Part shown: positions 55,416 to 64,000 of the stretch, piece after piece
Layout: each line of letters begins with the position of its first letter
Numbering within the stretch: the first letter of the stretch is position 1
NCBI RefSeq assembly: GCF_003590835.1
Contig: NZ_QYUQ01000002.1
Coordinates: 4,774,001-4,838,000, forward strand
Origin: Noviherbaspirillum sedimenti
GTDB taxonomy: Bacteria > Pseudomonadota > Gammaproteobacteria > Burkholderiales > Burkholderiaceae_D
Reading direction: 5' to 3'
DNA: 64,000 nt
Translations under genes and position numbers: made by a program
The notes under the pieces: model-generated
What the model saw: the letters and a program-made list of their open reading frames with translations, nothing else
Told to the model about the DNA's origin: nothing
The model's database searches: none

Positions 55416-57839
55416 ATGCAAACTTCAGCGTCCACAAAAAACGAGGCGAGCACCGATCTCGCTGCATTCGACCGCCACTCCGGTTCCTTGTTGGAGCGTG
55501 CGCTGTTCAACCACCGTCTCATTGTCTTGATACTGTGCCTGTTCGTCACAATCGTGCTCGGCTTGCAAATTCCACGGCTCCAACTGAACGCGAGCTTCGA
55601 GAAAATGATCCCGACGGACCATCCGTATATCGCAAACTACCTGAAGTATCGTGGCGATTTGAGCGGCCTTGGCAATGCGGTTCGCCTTGTCGTGGTGGCA
55701 AAAAATGGAACGATCTACGACGCGCATTACCTGGACGTTCTACGCAGGCTTAGCGATGATGTCTTTCTATTGCCAGGAGTCGATCGTACATACATGAAGT
55801 CGCTGTGGACGCCGACGACAAGATGGGTCAGCGTCACAGAGGAGGGCCTGGAAGGCGGTCCGGTGATCCCTGACGACTACGACGCCTCCGCCAATTCTAT
55901 TGAGCGCTTGAAGCGCAATGTGGATCGATCCAACGAGATCGGCCAACTGGTCGCGCGTGATCAGCGGTCAAGCATCATTTATGTCCCTCTTCTCGCGAAG
56001 ACCCAGGACGGCAAGCCGCTCGACTATGCTGCCTTCTCCTTGGGCCTCGAGAAATTGCGGAAAAATTATGGCGGTGAAGTCGTTGATATCAGGATCACTG
56101 GCTTCGCCAAGGTGGTCGGCGATCTCATTGACGGATTACGGGGTATCCTCGGGTTCTTCATTGCCGCTATCGCCATTACCACGGGAATGCTTTATCTGTA
56201 CACCCGCTGCATTCGCAGCACGGTGTTGGTGGTTTCTTGTTCCCTCATCGCCGTTGTCTGGCAACTGGGGCTGCTACCGCTGCTTGGCTATGAATTGGAT
56301 CCGTACTCGGTCCTGGTGCCGTTCCTGGTGTTCGCAATCGGGATGAGTCATGGTGCACAGAAGATGAATGGCATCATGCAGGACATCGGACGCGGGATGC
56401 ACAATGTCGTTGCAGCGCGCTTTACTTTCCGGCGCCTGTTTCTGGCGGGGCTTATGGCATTGCTGGCCGATGCAGTCGGATTTGCCGTGCTCATGTTGAT
56501 TAACATCGAGGTGATTCGCGATCTGGCATTGATCGCGAGTCTTGGCGTGGCCGTACTGATTTTTACAAACCTCATCCTGCTCCCGATTCTGCTGAGTTTC
56601 CTCGGCGTGAGTCGCACTGCTGCGGCGCGCAGCTTGCGCGAAGAAGTGGCGGAAGAGAACGGTGCTGCGCAACCGGCGCTCTGGCGCTTTCTTGACCTCT
56701 TCACCCGTCGACGCGGGGCGAGTGTGGCGGTTATTCTGAGTGCAGGTTTGACGCTTGCCGGTGTGATCGTCAGCGCTCATTTGAAAATCGGCGACCTTGA
56801 TCCTGGTGCACCGGAACTGCGGCCCGATAGTAGATACAACCGCGACTCGGCATACCTGACAGAGCATTATGGTGCCAGTAACGACGTGCTGGCTGTGATG
56901 GTCAAGACGCCTGAGCAAGAATGCTCGAACGTGGATACCTTGATGAAGGTTGATAGATTGGAATGGGAGTTGGCGCAACTGCCTGGTGTGGAAGCGACCA
57001 ATTCCCTGGCTCGCTTGAACAGATCGATGAGCGCTGGCCTGAACGAAGGCAATCCGAAATGGTATGACGTGTTGTACAGCCAAAGCATGGCCAATACGAT
57101 TACAGCGGGTGCGCCGCGAGGCTTGTATAACGAAACATGCAATCTGCTCACCGTGTATGCCTATCTTAAGGACCACAAGGCAGACACGCTCACAAGCGTT
57201 GTGGACGCCGTCGAGAAATTCGCCTCCGTGCACAACACTCCAGACGTGCAGTTCATGCTGGCCGCAGGTAATGCCGGGATCGAGGCAGCAACCAATATTG
57301 TCGTCAAAAAGGCCAACCGGGACATGTTGCTGTGGGTTTATGGAGCCGTCGTAGTTCTGTGTTTCATCACTTTCCGCTCCTGGAGGGCAGTCATTTGTAC
57401 GGTTATCCCATTGGCGGTGACCTCAATTCTCTGCGAGGCTCTGATGGTCGCCTTGGGCATCGGAGTAAAAGTCTCTACGTTACCCGTTATTGCGCTTGGC
57501 GTAGGGATCGGTGTTGATTACGCCCTGTATGTCATGAGCATTCTGCTTGCACGGTTACGCGAGGGCGCATCTCTGTCCGAAGCCTACCGCACGGCTCTAA
57601 GATTCACCGGAAAGGTGGTCCTCCTCACCGGAGTCACGCTTGCAATCGGTGTTCTGACCTGGGTCCTTTCTCCTATCAAGTTCCAAAGCGATATGGGAAT
57701 CCTGCTTGCATTCATGTTCCTCTGGAACATGGTTGGTGCGCTGGTCTTGCTGCCGGCACTGGCTCACTTTCTGTTGAAGCCGCAACCGCAACCGCTAAAG
57801 GAGCTTGGTGTGCCCCGCTTAAGAGAGTTGGCCGTCTAG
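55416..57839 (+). CDS. MMPL/RND-family transporter
   Basis: An 807-residue inner-membrane protein with about twelve helices in two halves. Each half begins with one helix ([34 protein letters not shown]) followed by a large periplasmic loop. The transport core has [18 protein letters not shown] and [16 protein letters not shown], typical of MMPL/HpnN-like exporters that move lipids or hydrophobic compounds. Its start follows the propeller gene by 6 nt. Substrate and direction are not known. Confidence 0.9.
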   Translation: MQTSASTKNEASTDLAAFDRHSGSLLERALFNHRLIVLILCLFVTIVLGLQIPRLQLNASFEKMIPTDHPYIANYLKYRGDLSGLGNAVRLVVVAKNGTIYDAHYLDVLRRLSDDVFLLPGVDRTYMKSLWTPTTRWVSVTEEGLEGGPVIPDDYDASANSIERLKRNVDRSNEIGQLVARDQRSSIIYVPLLAKTQDGKPLDYAAFSLGLEKLRKNYGGEVVDIRITGFAKVVGDLIDGLRGILGFFIAAIAITTGMLYLYTRCIRSTVLVVSCSLIAVVWQLGLLPLLGYELDPYSVLVPFLVFAIGMSHGAQKMNGIMQDIGRGMHNVVAARFTFRRLFLAGLMALLADAVGFAVLMLINIEVIRDLALIASLGVAVLIFTNLILLPILLSFLGVSRTAAARSLREEVAEENGAAQPALWRFLDLFTRRRGASVAVILSAGLTLAGVIVSAHLKIGDLDPGAPELRPDSRYNRDSAYLTEHYGASNDVLAVMVKTPEQECSNVDTLMKVDRLEWELAQLPGVEATNSLARLNRSMSAGLNEGNPKWYDVLYSQSMANTITAGAPRGLYNETCNLLTVYAYLKDHKADTLTSVVDAVEKFASVHNTPDVQFMLAAGNAGIEAATNIVVKKANRDMLLWVYGAVVVLCFITFRSWRAVICTVIPLAVTSILCEALMVALGIGVKVSTLPVIALGVGIGVDYALYVMSILLARLREGASLSEAYRTALRFTGKVVLLTGVTLAIGVLTWVLSPIKFQSDMGILLAFMFLWNMVGALVLLPALAHFLLKPQPQPLKELGVPRLRELAV

Positions 57840-57904
57840 GTCAAATCGCGGAGGATTTAATATCGTTGCCGCGCGAGTATCTGACAAGGAAGGTGGATAG
57901 GAGA

Positions 57905-59557
57905 ATGAACCTTAAGCTCGAGCGACTTACCATTGCGACCCGGCTCAGGATGGGGTTTGCCTTGATGGTTTTCATGCTGGGGATCGTTTCGGTTCTTGGT
58001 ATCACGCGCATGGCGCAGAACCAGCACCGCATGGACGAAATCACCACGGGCAACAATGTAAAGTCGAAGCTTGCCATAACGATGCGAGAAACCGTCTATG
58101 AAAGAATGGTCGCATTGCGCAATATGGCACTCGTCGGCTCGCGCTCGGAGATGGAGCCGGAAATCGAGCGTATTGCGGCAGAGAAGAAAAAATACGCGGA
58201 TGCCCGTGACCAGCTGGAGCAGATGATCGCCGCACAAAAGGGTGCTTCTACGAATGAAGCATCACTGCTAAGGAGGATCAGGGAACTTGACGGCAAAGCA
58301 TTGCCGTTGATTGAACAGGCTTCGGAACTGGCGATGGCGGCACAAGCGGATCAAGTCTATACCGTCTTGATCAGGGAATTGCTCCCTGTTCAGACCATAT
58401 GGATGCGGTCGCTGGGCGAACTGATTTCCCTGGAAGAGCAATTAAGTGCGCAAGCAGCGCGGGACGCGCAGTCTTCCTACGCAGACGCGCGCCTGATGAT
58501 GATCATCATGGGGATAGCGGCGGTCGTCGTCGCCACCGCAGTTTCACTCGTTCTGGCTCGCGGCATGCTCGCCCAACTCGGTGGCGAGCTATCTTACGCA
58601 ATGGACATCGCGGAAAGGATTGCCTCTGGCGATCTTGCCGTTGATGTGCGGACCAGGCCCGGCGACGAAAGCAGTTTGCTGGCGGCGATGGGCCGCATGC
58701 GCGATAGTCTTGCCGGCCTTGTAGGGCAGGTGCGAAATGATGCCGAGACGATTGCGGCGACTTCGAGCCAGCTTGCGGCGGGGAATGTCGATCTCACGGC
58801 GCGAACCATGGAGCAAGCACAAGGCCTGAAACAGACTGCTGCTCTGATGTCGACATTTACTGAAGCGGTCAGGCAGAATGCTGCGAATGCCGAGTTGGCG
58901 AATACGACGGTCAGCGCTGCTGCGGAAGGCGCGAAAAAAGGGAGCGCAGTCGTACTGGAGGTCGTCGAAACAATTAACTCCATCAGCGAATCCGCCAACA
59001 AGATCGTGGACATTATCAGTGTGATCGATGGAATTGCTTTTCAGACGAATATCCTGGCATTGAATGCGGCAGTGGAGTCGGCGAGGGCTGGCGAACACGG
59101 ACGTGGATTTGCGGTGGTGGCAGCCGAAGTGCGCGCGTTGGCGCAAAGATCCTCAGGGGCGGCGAAGGAAATCAAGATGCTGATCGGCGATTCATCCGCC
59201 AAAGTGCGTATTGGCACAAGACTGGCCTCCGAAGCAGGAAATTCCATGATGCAGATCATGTCGGATGTGGAGCAGGTCACGCAAATCATGGCAAGCATTG
59301 CCGCCGCAAGTGCTGATCAAAGAAATGGGATCATGCGCGTCGATCAGGCCGTAGCACAGATGAACAATGTAACGCAGGAAAATTCAGCGCTGGTTGAGAG
59401 CGCCGCAGCAGCAGCCCGCTCACTGGAAAGGCACGCTGTTACGCTGGCCGAAGCAGTTCTGGTGTTTAAGCTTGCTACTGACCCCGGGATGAAGAATCGT
59501 ACTAAAATTCAAGGGGAACACCGCCATGTGGCGCCTATGGCGCCAATGCAGGCGTAA
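57905..59557 (+). CDS. Methyl-accepting chemotaxis protein
   Basis: A 550-residue chemoreceptor. ATG 57905 has ATAGGAG just before it and is preferred to the upstream in-frame start at 57866. The order is TM1 (about 15-37), a four-helix-bundle periplasmic sensor (about 38-190), TM2 (about 195-217), HAMP, and the signalling domain with the conserved hairpin tip [20 protein letters not shown] and [20 protein letters not shown]. It follows the RND gene by 65 bp on the same strand, so it is probably in the operon and may direct taxis toward the transported compound. A group II intron remnant lies 27 bp downstream. Confidence 0.93.
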   Translation: MNLKLERLTIATRLRMGFALMVFMLGIVSVLGITRMAQNQHRMDEITTGNNVKSKLAITMRETVYERMVALRNMALVGSRSEMEPEIERIAAEKKKYADARDQLEQMIAAQKGASTNEASLLRRIRELDGKALPLIEQASELAMAAQADQVYTVLIRELLPVQTIWMRSLGELISLEEQLSAQAARDAQSSYADARLMMIIMGIAAVVVATAVSLVLARGMLAQLGGELSYAMDIAERIASGDLAVDVRTRPGDESSLLAAMGRMRDSLAGLVGQVRNDAETIAATSSQLAAGNVDLTARTMEQAQGLKQTAALMSTFTEAVRQNAANAELANTTVSAAAEGAKKGSAVVLEVVETINSISESANKIVDIISVIDGIAFQTNILALNAAVESARAGEHGRGFAVVAAEVRALAQRSSGAAKEIKMLIGDSSAKVRIGTRLASEAGNSMMQIMSDVEQVTQIMASIAAASADQRNGIMRVDQAVAQMNNVTQENSALVESAAAAARSLERHAVTLAEAVLVFKLATDPGMKNRTKIQGEHRHVAPMAPMQA

Positions 59558-59583
59558 CCGGCCCGGCAGATCGTAAACTCCGG

Positions 59584-59854
59584 TCCGGGCGTTGCTGCAA
59601 GTGCATAGGGGCGTCGAGCGATACTGGCGCAAAATGCTGAGTAGCCGAAGCCGTTCAGGTGGTGTTACGTGGGAAGCGTTTCATCAAATTAAGACGCGGT
59701 TTCCGTTGATGCGACCAAAGCTGCATTTGCCCTACCGGGCTTTGCAAGCTATCGCTGTACTGTAAATCAACTGCTGAAGAGCGTAGTGCGGGAAATCCGC
59801 ACGCTACGTTCTGTGGGAACCGGAGGCGGGTGACTGCCTCCGGTGACCCGGTGG
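59584..59854 (+). mobile_element. 5'-truncated group II intron remnant, copy 1
   Basis: These 271 bp are identical to 63527-63797. They encode the last 60 residues of a group II intron maturase (VHRGVERYWRKMLSSRSRSG, FHQIKTRFPLMRPKLHLPYR) without a start. They then carry a domain V hairpin at 59779-59811 (GAGCGTAGTGCGGGAAATCC start, GAAA-type loop) and a domain VI-like stem around CCGGAGGCGGGTGACTGCC. Both copies share the same 3' end. This fits incomplete reverse transcription or later deletion. Confidence 0.85.
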
Positions 59855-59921
59855 GCGCGGTCATTGTGGCCGCCCCCTATCCCGATTAATGCGTTTTTCG
59901 CAATATTTGATCTTAGAAAGC

Positions 59922-60875
59922 TCAAAGAGCCAGGGTCAGTCGATTTGATTTGGATCGCGAGCAACACAAGGTCATCTGGTTGTTGGCGGAACGTTCTTGA
60001 TCGGTGAGAAATGTGTCTCGATGATCGGGAATTCCGCTAATAACCTTCGTCAAGCATGTCCCACAAATTCCTTGCTCACATGACATCGGAACGTCAATTC
60101 CACACTTGAGTAAAGCATCGGCTATCGACTGGCCCGGTGCGACCGGGATGATGCGCCTAGTGCTTGCGATTTCAACTTCAAAAGCGTCATCATCTTTGTC
60201 TAATTTAGCAGCTTGAAACAGCTCGCTATGAATGCATCGTTCATCCCATTCCGCTTTGAGGGCCGTGTCGATAACGTAGTCGATGAATCCCACCGGACCG
60301 CAGACATAAAGATGGGTCTCTACATGATTCGCTTGAAAGATTTCCCCAAGGTCCATTCGTTGGTGATCTTCTCCGGTATCGTAGTGAAAGTGAACCTTCT
60401 CAGCGAAGCTACTGCAGGCGATCCGTGAACGATACGCGACACGATCTGGTGAACGAGCGCAGTAGTGCATCCTGAAAGAAGCGCGGGTTTTACTCAGGTG
60501 TTCCGCCATGCTGAGAAGTGGTGTGATCCCAATGCCCCCAGCTACGAGCAAACTGTGCGCGGCAGTTACCAGTGGGAATTGATTTCTGGGAGCACTAATC
60601 TCGAGAACGTCGCCCTCTCGTAGCTTCGTGTGCACTGCTGTCGACCCGCCACGCGAGGCCGGGGCAAGAAGGACGCCCAGGACGTAACGATGGGTTTCGT
60701 GTGGTGCATTGCAAAGCGAATATTGGCGTATCAAACCCTCACCAAGGTGGACGTCGATGTGCGAGCCCGCGGTAAATGGCGGCAGGCTTCCTCCATCCAG
60801 ACTCGCCAGTTCGATGCCCATGATTTCCGTGGCTTCGAGCGACATGCGGGCTACTTTAACCGGTATGCGTTCCAT
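59922..60875 (-). CDS. vanB: VanB-type oxidoreductase (FNR/2Fe-2S reductase of a Rieske oxygenase)
   Basis: A 317-residue electron-transfer protein of the phthalate dioxygenase reductase family. It has a flavin domain (RQYSLCNAP), an NAD domain (LLVAGGIGITPLLSMAEHL; YVCGPVGFID) and a C-terminal plant-type 2Fe-2S domain (CEQGICGTCLT, with a last Cys in TLCCSRS). It passes electrons from NAD(P)H to the oxygenase encoded 4 nt upstream. The pair resembles vanillate O-demethylase, but other aromatic O-demethylases or hydroxylases use the same type. Confidence 0.9.
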   Translation of the reverse strand: MERIPVKVARMSLEATEIMGIELASLDGGSLPPFTAGSHIDVHLGEGLIRQYSLCNAPHETHRYVLGVLLAPASRGGSTAVHTKLREGDVLEISAPRNQFPLVTAAHSLLVAGGIGITPLLSMAEHLSKTRASFRMHYCARSPDRVAYRSRIACSSFAEKVHFHYDTGEDHQRMDLGEIFQANHVETHLYVCGPVGFIDYVIDTALKAEWDERCIHSELFQAAKLDKDDDAFEVEIASTRRIIPVAPGQSIADALLKCGIDVPMSCEQGICGTCLTKVISGIPDHRDTFLTDQERSANNQMTLCCSRSKSNRLTLAL

Positions 60876-60879
60876 GAAC

Positions 60880-61917
60880 TTACCCCGCCGATTGTTCGTC
60901 GGCGATCATCCTGTCAATCGCGCGCCGGGCCCGTATGGCAGGTGCATCGCTAGGCAGCAGCACAGGTTTCATCGCCCAGAAATCTGTATTTCCCATCGAC
61001 TGTTGTTGCGCTTCAAGCATGGGCAAGTCTTCGTTGGTGAATGGACCTGTCACACCACATATATTGAATTCCACCAGCTCGGCGCCGGCTTCACCCGTTT
61101 GCCTTGGAAGGGCGACGGAAAACCAATAATGCGTGGTGGTCTCGGATTCAGGAGTGAACAGATGTGCAGCCGAAATTTCGCCGGTTTTTCCCCGTGGTGT
61201 GCCGGTCGCCACGGCGCCGGTAAACAAGGCCATGTTCGCTGGCGCATTCCAACGGACATCGATCCATCGATCCACTACCGCTCCCTGTGGTAGTCCGAAT
61301 GCACGGTAAAGAAAGTCAGGCAAGATTTCGCCGTGAACCAGCCGGTTCGACCAAATGGTATCGCCGTCCTGCTTCAGTTCAATAGTGGCAGTCGCCACAT
61401 TGTCACTTCCCAATGACCCGGGATGGAGATATTGGATATGGCTCAGGTCCATGATGTTGTCGGTCTCGAGCAGGTAGTTTGCTTTCGCGAGCAGATATCG
61501 TTTCCCGACAAAATTAGCTTCCGGATCGTTGAAGCTGAAGTCCGGGATCAGGTCGGGATTCGCTAACGCCGGGTCGCCCATCCAGATCCAGATTGCACTA
61601 TGGCGCTCGTGAACCGGGAAACTCCTGACGACTGCCGCCTTAGGGATGGCGCCATCGCCATGCGGGTTATGAACACACTGTCCTCGCCCATTGAACTCCA
61701 GCCCGTGGTAACGGCACTGGACATTGTCCCCGACGCGCTGCCCCATATGTAGGGGGGCGAATCGGTGCACACAGCGGTTAATAATTGCTTGAACCGTATT
61801 TTTGCTGTCGCGAAACAGCAAGATCGACTCGCCCAACAGGATGCGATGAAATAAATTGCTACTGGACACTTCGTGGTCCCATGCTGCAACGTACCAAGTG
61901 TTTTTGAGGTAGGGCAT
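60880..61917 (-). CDS. vanA: VanA-type Rieske oxygenase (aromatic O-demethylase-like)
   Basis: A 345-residue terminal oxygenase. The Rieske cluster is bound by CVHRFAPLHMG and CRYHGLEF. The mononuclear iron ligands are in NIMDLSHIQYLHPGSLG (Asp-His-His type). Length fits the VanA/dicamba demethylase group, but the substrate is not known. The start MPYLKNTWYVAAW at 61917 follows AAGGAGAAAG. It is divergent from a TetR gene across a 127-bp region with a perfect palindrome and is followed by the reductase gene. Confidence 0.9.
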   Translation of the reverse strand: MPYLKNTWYVAAWDHEVSSSNLFHRILLGESILLFRDSKNTVQAIINRCVHRFAPLHMGQRVGDNVQCRYHGLEFNGRGQCVHNPHGDGAIPKAAVVRSFPVHERHSAIWIWMGDPALANPDLIPDFSFNDPEANFVGKRYLLAKANYLLETDNIMDLSHIQYLHPGSLGSDNVATATIELKQDGDTIWSNRLVHGEILPDFLYRAFGLPQGAVVDRWIDVRWNAPANMALFTGAVATGTPRGKTGEISAAHLFTPESETTTHYWFSVALPRQTGEAGAELVEFNICGVTGPFTNEDLPMLEAQQQSMGNTDFWAMKPVLLPSDAPAIRARRAIDRMIADEQSAG

Positions 61918-61977
61918 CTTGCTTTCTCCTTTGTATCGCATTGCGAACGCGCTTGTTTTAAAAAATTTTCTGCATCA

Positions 61978-61996
61978 ATGTAAGCGGCGCTTACAT
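61978..61996. promoter_or_regulatory. Palindromic operator between the vanA-like and tetR genes
   Basis: ATGTAAGCGGCGCTTACAT is a perfect 8-bp inverted repeat around GGC. It lies 61 bp upstream of the vanA-like start and 49 bp upstream of the tetR start. Its size and symmetry fit a TetR-dimer site that would control both genes. Confidence 0.75.
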
Positions 61997-62044
61997 GTTC
62001 GTATAGTGGCATAATTAAATTTTTCTGGCAAATCACATCTACCT

Positions 62045-62647
62045 ATGACCCGCTCCTACCACCATGGCAACTTGCGCAACGAATTGATCCAGGCTGCCCG
62101 CGTCATTGTCGAAAGGGATGGCCACGAACTAGTCTCGTTGCGCGGGATTGTCGAGGAGTTGCAGGTGTCGCGCGGAGCGCCATATCGGCATTTTTCCGAC
62201 AGGAGCGCGCTACTGGCGGAGGTCGCGATACTTGGTTTTCAGGAATTGGAAATGATTCGTCGGAAGTGCGAAGCACTTCCGATGGACGACCTCGGTCGAT
62301 TGAAGGCAGCATTAAGGGGCTTCTTTAGTTTCGTCGATGCCCACCCGCGCATGTTCATCCTGATATATGAGGGCGGACTACTTGAAGAACCCGGGCGGTA
62401 TCCCGAAATTGATGAGTGCCAGAAGCAGATTTACGATAACCACTTCCGCATGCTTGGCGCTGCCGTCCCGCATTTGGATGCGCGAGAGCGGCGTTTGCGC
62501 ATGATTTCTTTGTGGGCGACGTCGTATGGGTACGCCAAAATTCGCCAGTTGAAGATGCTTCAACCATATATGGTTAAGGCCTTGAGCTGGAGCGAGATTG
62601 AAAATGCGGTCTTGAAAAGCGCTATCGGACTAACGCCGCACAACTGA
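62045..62647 (+). CDS. TetR-family regulator of the Rieske module
   Basis: A 200-residue regulator. The helix-turn-helix is at about residues 15-60 (LIQAARVIVERDGHELVSLR, LQVSRGAPYRHFSDRSALL) and is followed by a TetR C-terminal ligand domain (FFSFVDAHPRMFILIYEG). It is divergent from the vanA-like gene and probably represses it until the aromatic substrate or a product is present. Confidence 0.9.
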   Translation: MTRSYHHGNLRNELIQAARVIVERDGHELVSLRGIVEELQVSRGAPYRHFSDRSALLAEVAILGFQELEMIRRKCEALPMDDLGRLKAALRGFFSFVDAHPRMFILIYEGGLLEEPGRYPEIDECQKQIYDNHFRMLGAAVPHLDARERRLRMISLWATSYGYAKIRQLKMLQPYMVKALSWSEIENAVLKSAIGLTPHN

Positions 62648-62955
62648 ACCGGTCTCAAAACCTCGGAGGCCGATTTGATTTTCTCATCGTCTTTTTCGTC
62701 AAGGCGGTACAGCCATAACCTGTTCCGCTGTGTTGCGGAGATGCGCGGTGCCGCGCCCACAATGGACAATTGCCAGTACTCACGTCGGGACGAGTCCATG
62801 CGGCATACGCGATATAGTCGGTAGGCCGATAAAGGCACCTCGTTATACACAACTCTGCAGCCAACATCTGACGCCTTGAAAAATGTGTTTACATTCAACG
62901 GCTTAGCGGCGCACTTGTAAACTGCGCCGAAATCGCGTTTACTCTTGCCTTTTGC
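62648..62955. other. Region between tetR and the transposase/intron chimera
   Basis: About 308 bp. The minus strand has an open frame (from about 62867 to 62560-62655) but its peptide is not recognised and it overlaps the tetR tail in one frame. The end at 62880-62955 probably holds the left part of the IS4-type element. No promoter or RNA gene was identified. Confidence 0.45.
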
Positions 62956-63708
62956 ATGGCGCAAATGGCAAGTAGATCGACAGCATGGACGGCAACAGAA
63001 TTCGGACAACTCGATCTGGGCGATGTGCGCCTGAACCGGCGAGCGAGGACACTGATGGAGAGCATGGCGGCGGCACCGACGGCCAGCGTTCCCAAGGCAT
63101 GCAACGGATGGGGCGAGACAATGGCGGCGTACCGCTTCTTCGACAACGCGAACGTCCAATACGAGTCCGATGCACGCCGTGTTCAGAACGCTCTGCGTAA
63201 ACGGTTGGAAAAGTTTGGTTTGACCCTTGAACCAAGCAAGACCAAGCTGGTTGCATTTGGTCGATTTGCACCGAGGAATGCAGGCAACAGCGGGCGGAAG
63301 AGGCCGGAGACGATCTACTTCCTGGGATTCACCCTGTATTGCACGCAAAACCTGAAGGGCAGATTCAAGGTAGGGATGCGTACAGAGAAATCGCGATTGC
63401 GACGTAGTCTGGCAAACCTACAAGACTTGATGCGACAGGCGAGGCACTTGTCGATTCGGGAACAGAGCGAAAAGCTCAACCGGGTATTGCGCGGCCACTA
63501 TGCTTACTATGGGATCGCCGGGAACTTCCGGGCGTTGCTGCAAGTGCATAGGGGCGTCGAGCGATACTGGCGCAAAATGCTGAGTAGCCGAAGCCGTTCA
63601 GGTGGTGTTACGTGGGAAGCGTTTCATCAAATTAAGACGCGGTTTCCGTTGATGCGACCAAAGCTGCATTTGCCCTACCGGGCTTTGCAAGCTATCGCTG
63701 TACTGTAA
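62956..63708 (+). pseudogene. Chimeric frame: IS4/Tn5-type transposase N-terminus fused to group II intron maturase C-terminus
   Basis: Residues 1 to about 66 match the N-terminal DNA-binding part of IS4/Tn5-type transposases (ATEFGQLDLGDVRLNRRART, ASVPKACNGWGETMAAYRFF). From about 63155 the frame continues as an intron reverse transcriptase tail: YESDARRVQNALRKRLEKFG, SKTKLVAFGRFAPRN, then the maturase region NRVLRGHYAYYGIAGN. No residues of the transposase DDE core or the reverse transcriptase YADD box are present. The join is in frame, so the 250-codon frame looks like a gene but is a fusion of two remnants. Confidence 0.8.
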
Positions 63709-63797
63709 ATCAACTGCTGAAGAGCGTAGTGCGGGAAATCCGCACGCTACGTTCTGTGGGAACCGGAGGCGGGTGACTGCCTCCGGTGACCCGGTGG
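63155..63797 (+). mobile_element. 5'-truncated group II intron remnant, copy 2
   Basis: This longer copy has the maturase C-terminal half, then domain V (63722-63754) and a domain VI-like stem. Its last 271 bp are identical to copy 1. The 5' end joins IS4-type transposase sequence near 63155. The catalytic reverse transcriptase core is missing, so it cannot move alone. Confidence 0.82.
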
Positions 63798-64000
63798 CGG
63801 CGAGGGTGACCTCGCTCCCTACTCGATCGCAGCCTTATTGTGGTTGCTGATCTGTCTCCATGCTTACTCACAAATCGGTAAATAAGACGACTTGAATCCT
63901 CTCTCGCCGCAGGGAAACGGCTGGAACTGTCGTCTAAGTTGGCGACTCATGAGTAAGCAGTGTCGTCTCGCACGATATTGCGCAGCGTACCGACTTGACC
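63798..64000. other. Window end with nested inverted repeats
   Basis: TGCTTACTCA (63861-63870) is the inverse of TGAGTAAGCA (63950-63959). Within it AGACGAC (near 63885) is the inverse of GTCGTCT (near 63930). The layout resembles insertion sequence ends or a large imperfect hairpin. No gene is supported here. Confidence 0.5.

Noticed and set aside
1..64000. Search for CRISPR arrays, tRNA and rRNA genes
   Set aside because: No regularly spaced repeats, cloverleaf-like segments or rRNA sequence were noticed; a tRNA scan was not possible here.

Overview
The window reads like the chromosome of a GC-rich betaproteobacterium of the order Burkholderiales, most likely an Oxalobacteraceae relative (Herbaspirillum/Herminiimonas/Noviherbaspirillum type). 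This placement rests on the mix of genes: betaproteobacterial type IV pilus clusters, PhaB, a trifunctional PutA, a PrsT-type TPR lipoprotein, and a methylcrotonyl-CoA carboxylase cluster linked to bioB. It is inference; no 16S rRNA or tRNA gene was seen.

Region 1 (1-18.2 kb): the end of a GGDEF-EAL protein, a decayed IS5-type insertion sequence, then two type IV pilus minor-pilin clusters in tandem. Cluster A is fimT-pilV-pilW-pilX-pilY1-pilE (2.2-9.6 kb). Cluster B is pilE-fimT-pilV-pilW-pilX-pilY1 (10.4-18.1 kb). Between them lies a scar holding a TonB-like C-terminal fragment cut by an IS3-type remnant. Each cluster carries one single-base frameshift in a G run (pilY1 of A, fimT of B). 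The intact pilY1 of B contains an in-frame run of nine G.

Region 2 (18.2-29.2 kb): fumC, a DEDDh exonuclease/GIY-YIG fusion, corA, a GNAT-like protein, a prsT-like TPR lipoprotein, a secreted protein with two ricin-B lectin domains behind a Thr-rich linker, and a small conserved-looking hypothetical gene.

Region 3 (29.3-39.9 kb): a leucine/isovalerate-type degradation locus. An acyl-CoA synthetase and a TetR regulator diverge from liuB-liuC-liuD-liuE-gst-bioB; no liuA (isovaleryl-CoA dehydrogenase) is present. A yybP-ykoY-type manganese riboswitch then precedes a TMEM165/GDT1-family transporter.

Region 4 (39.9-49.1 kb): a DpkA-like imino-acid reductase, trifunctional PutA with GTTGCA put boxes upstream, a remnant of an MFS transporter, phaB, and a NarL-type response regulator with a MEDS-PAS-PAS histidine kinase.

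Region 5 (49.1-64 kb): an island-like stretch with looser codon use. It has an AraC regulator and an operon encoding a DUF1302 outer-membrane protein, a DUF1329 exported protein, a YCF48-like beta-propeller, an MMPL/RND transporter and a chemoreceptor. Together these look like an envelope-spanning transport system for a hydrophobic substrate with attached taxis, and this is the best candidate for a poorly described system. Next comes a VanA/VanB-like Rieske oxygenase pair with a divergent TetR regulator and a perfect operator palindrome. The Rieske module is flanked by 271-bp identical direct repeats, each the 3' end of a group II intron. The right copy is fused in frame to an IS4-type transposase fragment.
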